Origin: an uncultured Bacteroidales bacterium
GTDB lineage: Bacteria; Bacteroidota; Bacteroidia; Bacteroidales; UBA932
Reading direction: 5' to 3'
Length of the DNA: 64,000 nucleotides
NCBI GenBank assembly: GCA_900316525.1
Contig: ONDF01000007.1
Location: forward strand, 1-64,000
Position 1 is the stretch's first letter. Each line of letters opens with the position of its first letter. Under the pieces are notes generated by a model that saw nothing but the letters and a program-made list of their open reading frames with translations, searched no databases and was not told the origin of the DNA. The translations under genes were made by a program, and so were the position numbers. Shown here piece after piece: positions 61,691 through 64,000 of this stretch.

Positions 61691-64000
61691 TACTTATATT
61701 CTTCGTCAATGGTGGATATACCCAGGGTGATCTCTTCCAACACATCCAGCAGCACACGCACGGTCTCGAGGGCGGTAAAGATGGTCACGTTGTTTTCCAC
61801 CGCGCAGCGGCGGATGCCGTAACCGTCCAGATGGCTGGATTTCTGGTTCAGGTCGATGGTGTTGATCACGTATTTCACGTGGCCCTTGCGGAGCGCCTGG
61901 TAGATCTCGTCGCTGCCCTCGCGGAGCTTCTTCAGCGTCTTGGTGCGGATGCCGTGCTCCTTGAGGAACTCGGCCGTACCCTTCGTCGCCTCGATGTTGA
62001 AGCCCAGGTTGTAGAAGCGGCGGATCAGCGGCAGCGCCTCCTCCTTGTCCTTGTCGGCGATGGTGGCGAAGACCGTCCCGTAGGACTTGATGTCCATGCC
62101 GGAGGCCTGCAGGGACTTGTACAGGGCGCGGTTCAGGGACTTGTCATAGCCGATGGCCTCGCCCGTGGACTTCATCTCCGGAGAGAGGTACGTGTCGATG
62201 CCCTTGATCTTACCGAAGGAGAAGGCCGGCGTCTTCACGAAGTGCTTCTTCCGCTCCGGGAAGTATACCTCCGTGATGCCCTGGTCCTTCAGCGACTCTC
62301 CCAGCATCACCCGCGTGGCGATCTTCGCCATCGGGATGCCCGTGCTCTTGGAGATGAACGGGACCGTGCGGGAGCTCCGCGGATTGACCTCGATCACATA
62401 GACGTTCTCGTTGCTGTCCACGATGAACTGGATGTTGAACAGGCCCACGATGCCGATTTCCTTGCCCAGCTTGACGGTGTCGTCGATGATTTCCTGCTTC
62501 ACCTTCGGGCTCAGCGAGAAAGTCGGATACACGCTGATGCTGTCGCCGGAATGGATGCCGGTGCGCTCCACGTGCTCCATGATGGCCGGGATGAAGACGT
62601 TCTCGCCGTCGCAGATGGCGTCGACTTCCGTCTCCTTGCCGAGGATGTACTTGTCCACGAGCACCGGGGATTTCTCGTTGATTTCCACCGCGTTGTGCAG
62701 ATAGTGCCGGAGCGTGGCCTCGTTGCCGACGATCATCATCGCGCGGCCGCCGAGCACGAAGCTCGGGCGCACGAGGACCGGGTAGCCGATGTCCTCGGCC
62801 GCCTTCACGCCGTCTTCGACGTTCGTGACGGCGTGGGCCTTCGGCTGCGGGATGCCCGTCTTCCGCATGATCGCCTCGAAGAGCTTGCGGTCCTCGGCGT
62901 TGTCGATGGCCTGCAGGCCCGTGCCGATGAGCGGGACGTCGAACTCCTCCAGCGGGCCGGCCAGGTTGATGGCCGTCTGGCCGCCGAGGGTGACGATGAT
63001 CCCGTCCGGCTTCTCGAGATGGATCACGTTCATCACGTCTTCCGTGGTGAGCGGCTCGAAGTACAGCTTGTCGGAGATGGTGTAGTCCGTGGACACGGTC
63101 TCCGGGTTGTTGTTGATGATGATGGCCTCGTAACCGGCCTCCCGGATGGCCCAGATGGCATGGACGGTGGAATAGTCGAACTCGACGCCCTGGCCGATGC
63201 GGATCGGGCCGGAACCCAGCACGAGGATCTTCTTGCGGTTGGAGGGGATGGATTCGTTCTCCTGCTCGTAGGTGGAGTAGAAGTAGGGGACGTAGGTGTC
63301 GTGCTCGGCGCAGCAGGAGTCGATCATCTTGTACACCGGGACGATGTCGTTCGCGAACCGGAGCCGGATGACATCGGCCTCCGTCCAGCCCCAGAGCTCT
63401 CCGATGAACTGGTCGCCGAAGCCCATGCGCTTGGCCTCCTTGAGGACCTCGACGTCGCCCGGGGCGGCCTTGACCTTGCGCTCCATCCGGACGATGTTGT
63501 AGATCTTCTCCAGGAAAAGCATGTCGATCTTCGTGCGGTCGTAGATGCGGGAAAGGTCGATCCGCAGGCGCAGGAGCTGCGCGATGGCGTGGATGCGGTC
63601 GTCGGTCGGGGTGGAGATGTACTCCAGGAGGTTCTCCTCGGACCATTCGTCGAACTTTTTCTTGTGGATGTGGCAGCAGCCGGACTCCAGCGAGCGCATC
63701 GCCTTCAGGATGCTCTCCTCGAGGGTGCGGCCGATGGACATCACTTCGCCCGTCGCCTTCATCTGGGTGCCCAGCTCGTTGGACGCCTCGCTGAACTTGT
63801 CGAAGGGGAAGCGGGCCACTTTCGCAACCACGTAGTCGATGGCGGGCTCGCAGCAGGCGGGGGCGCCGGCCACGGTGATCTCGTCCAGGGTGAGGCCCAC
63901 GGCGATCTTCGCCGTCACGCGGGCGATCGGGAAGCCGCTGGCCTTGGAGGCCAGGGCGGAGGAACGCGACACGCGCGGATTGACCTCGATGATGTAGTAC
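61690..64000 (-). CDS. carB: Carbamoyl-phosphate synthase large subunit, 5' end beyond the window
   Basis: The frame is open to the right edge, giving 770 residues of the C-terminal part; roughly the first 300 residues of a typical chain of about 1,070 are missing. The visible start reads YYIIEVNPRVSRSSALASKA, the ATP-grasp 1 core. The second half has KILVLGSGPIRIGQGVEFDY, VLVRPSFVLGGRAMMIV and a C-terminal allosteric MGS-like domain (about 640-770). It makes carbamoyl phosphate for PyrB and arginine synthesis. Overlaps pyrK, so it is part of the pyrimidine operon. A 97%-plus-like match cannot be measured here; the call rests on motifs. Confidence 0.95.
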   Translation of the reverse strand, partial: YYIIEVNPRVSRSSALASKASGFPIARVTAKIAVGLTLDEITVAGAPACCEPAIDYVVAKVARFPFDKFSEASNELGTQMKATGEVMSIGRTLEESILKAMRSLESGCCHIHKKKFDEWSEENLLEYISTPTDDRIHAIAQLLRLRIDLSRIYDRTKIDMLFLEKIYNIVRMERKVKAAPGDVEVLKEAKRMGFGDQFIGELWGWTEADVIRLRFANDIVPVYKMIDSCCAEHDTYVPYFYSTYEQENESIPSNRKKILVLGSGPIRIGQGVEFDYSTVHAIWAIREAGYEAIIINNNPETVSTDYTISDKLYFEPLTTEDVMNVIHLEKPDGIIVTLGGQTAINLAGPLEEFDVPLIGTGLQAIDNAEDRKLFEAIMRKTGIPQPKAHAVTNVEDGVKAAEDIGYPVLVRPSFVLGGRAMMIVGNEATLRHYLHNAVEINEKSPVLVDKYILGKETEVDAICDGENVFIPAIMEHVERTGIHSGDSISVYPTFSLSPKVKQEIIDDTVKLGKEIGIVGLFNIQFIVDSNENVYVIEVNPRSSRTVPFISKSTGIPMAKIATRVMLGESLKDQGITEVYFPERKKHFVKTPAFSFGKIKGIDTYLSPEMKSTGEAIGYDKSLNRALYKSLQASGMDIKSYGTVFATIADKDKEEALPLIRRFYNLGFNIEATKGTAEFLKEHGIRTKTLKKLREGSDEIYQALRKGHVKYVINTIDLNQKSSHLDGYGIRRCAVENNVTIFTALETVRVLLDVLEEITLGISTIDEEYK

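Overview
The window looks like a contig from an uncultured, fairly GC-rich member of the Bacteroidales (phylum Bacteroidota). The evidence is the recurrent promoter box TAnnTTTG a few bases before many genes, the near absence of Shine-Dalgarno sequences, and the gene content: a BtuB-like TonB-dependent receptor, a PCMD-domain lipoprotein-type protein, a GH106-like hydrolase, a glycine-lipid-type acyltransferase fusion and a sodium-pumping methylmalonyl-CoA decarboxylase. No rRNA or tRNA gene was seen.

Layout. Bases 1-700 hold the cut-off start of a probable tyrosine recombinase on the minus strand, then about 530 bases without a gene that contain strong hairpins and three diverged 51-52-base units. 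Bases 701-25618 are compact core-type genes: an SGNH hydrolase, a rhomboid protease, lipoproteins, a double GNAT protein, a RidA/chorismatase-like protein, a TonB receptor, a cation efflux pump, a flavodiiron protein, a heptose-nucleotide pair (hddA plus an hddC-gmhB fusion), rmuC, a BaiN-like flavoprotein, a CNNM/CBS protein, a glycosyltransferase, an M15 peptidase, a ThrE-type exporter, a DMT transporter, a lipid acyltransferase fusion, a LAB_N protein and a DUF1846 protein.

Bases 25742-43153 are the outstanding part: four co-directional, closely spaced genes encoding 2054, 1289, 1809 and 634 residues. The first carries a C-terminal DUF6603-type domain behind long helical regions and charged linkers. 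The other three carry motifs that I recall from uncharacterised families occurring with DUF6603 proteins in actinobacteria and other phyla. No member has a signal peptide, an obvious enzyme motif or a described function that I know of. One promoter box precedes the set, and a hairpin terminator overlaps its last stop codon, so it reads as one operon. A roughly 500-base AT-rich gap follows, with its own promoter box and a strong terminator, and may encode a structured RNA.

Bases 43656-64000 return to metabolism: a GH106-like hydrolase; a minus-strand operon mmdA-mmdD-mmdC-mmdB-lplA (a biotin-dependent Na+-pumping decarboxylase with a coupled lipoate ligase); yebC and a TPR membrane protein; recF with a DUF721 gene; and a minus-strand pyrimidine operon carB-pyrK-pyrD-pyrF-pyrE-pyrB followed by an acyl-CoA ligase and a lytic transglycosylase. 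Several fusions stand out: HddC-GmhB, PyrB with only the zinc domain of PyrI, a lamin-tail domain on the OadG-type subunit, and ElaA-RimL. carB runs off the right edge.
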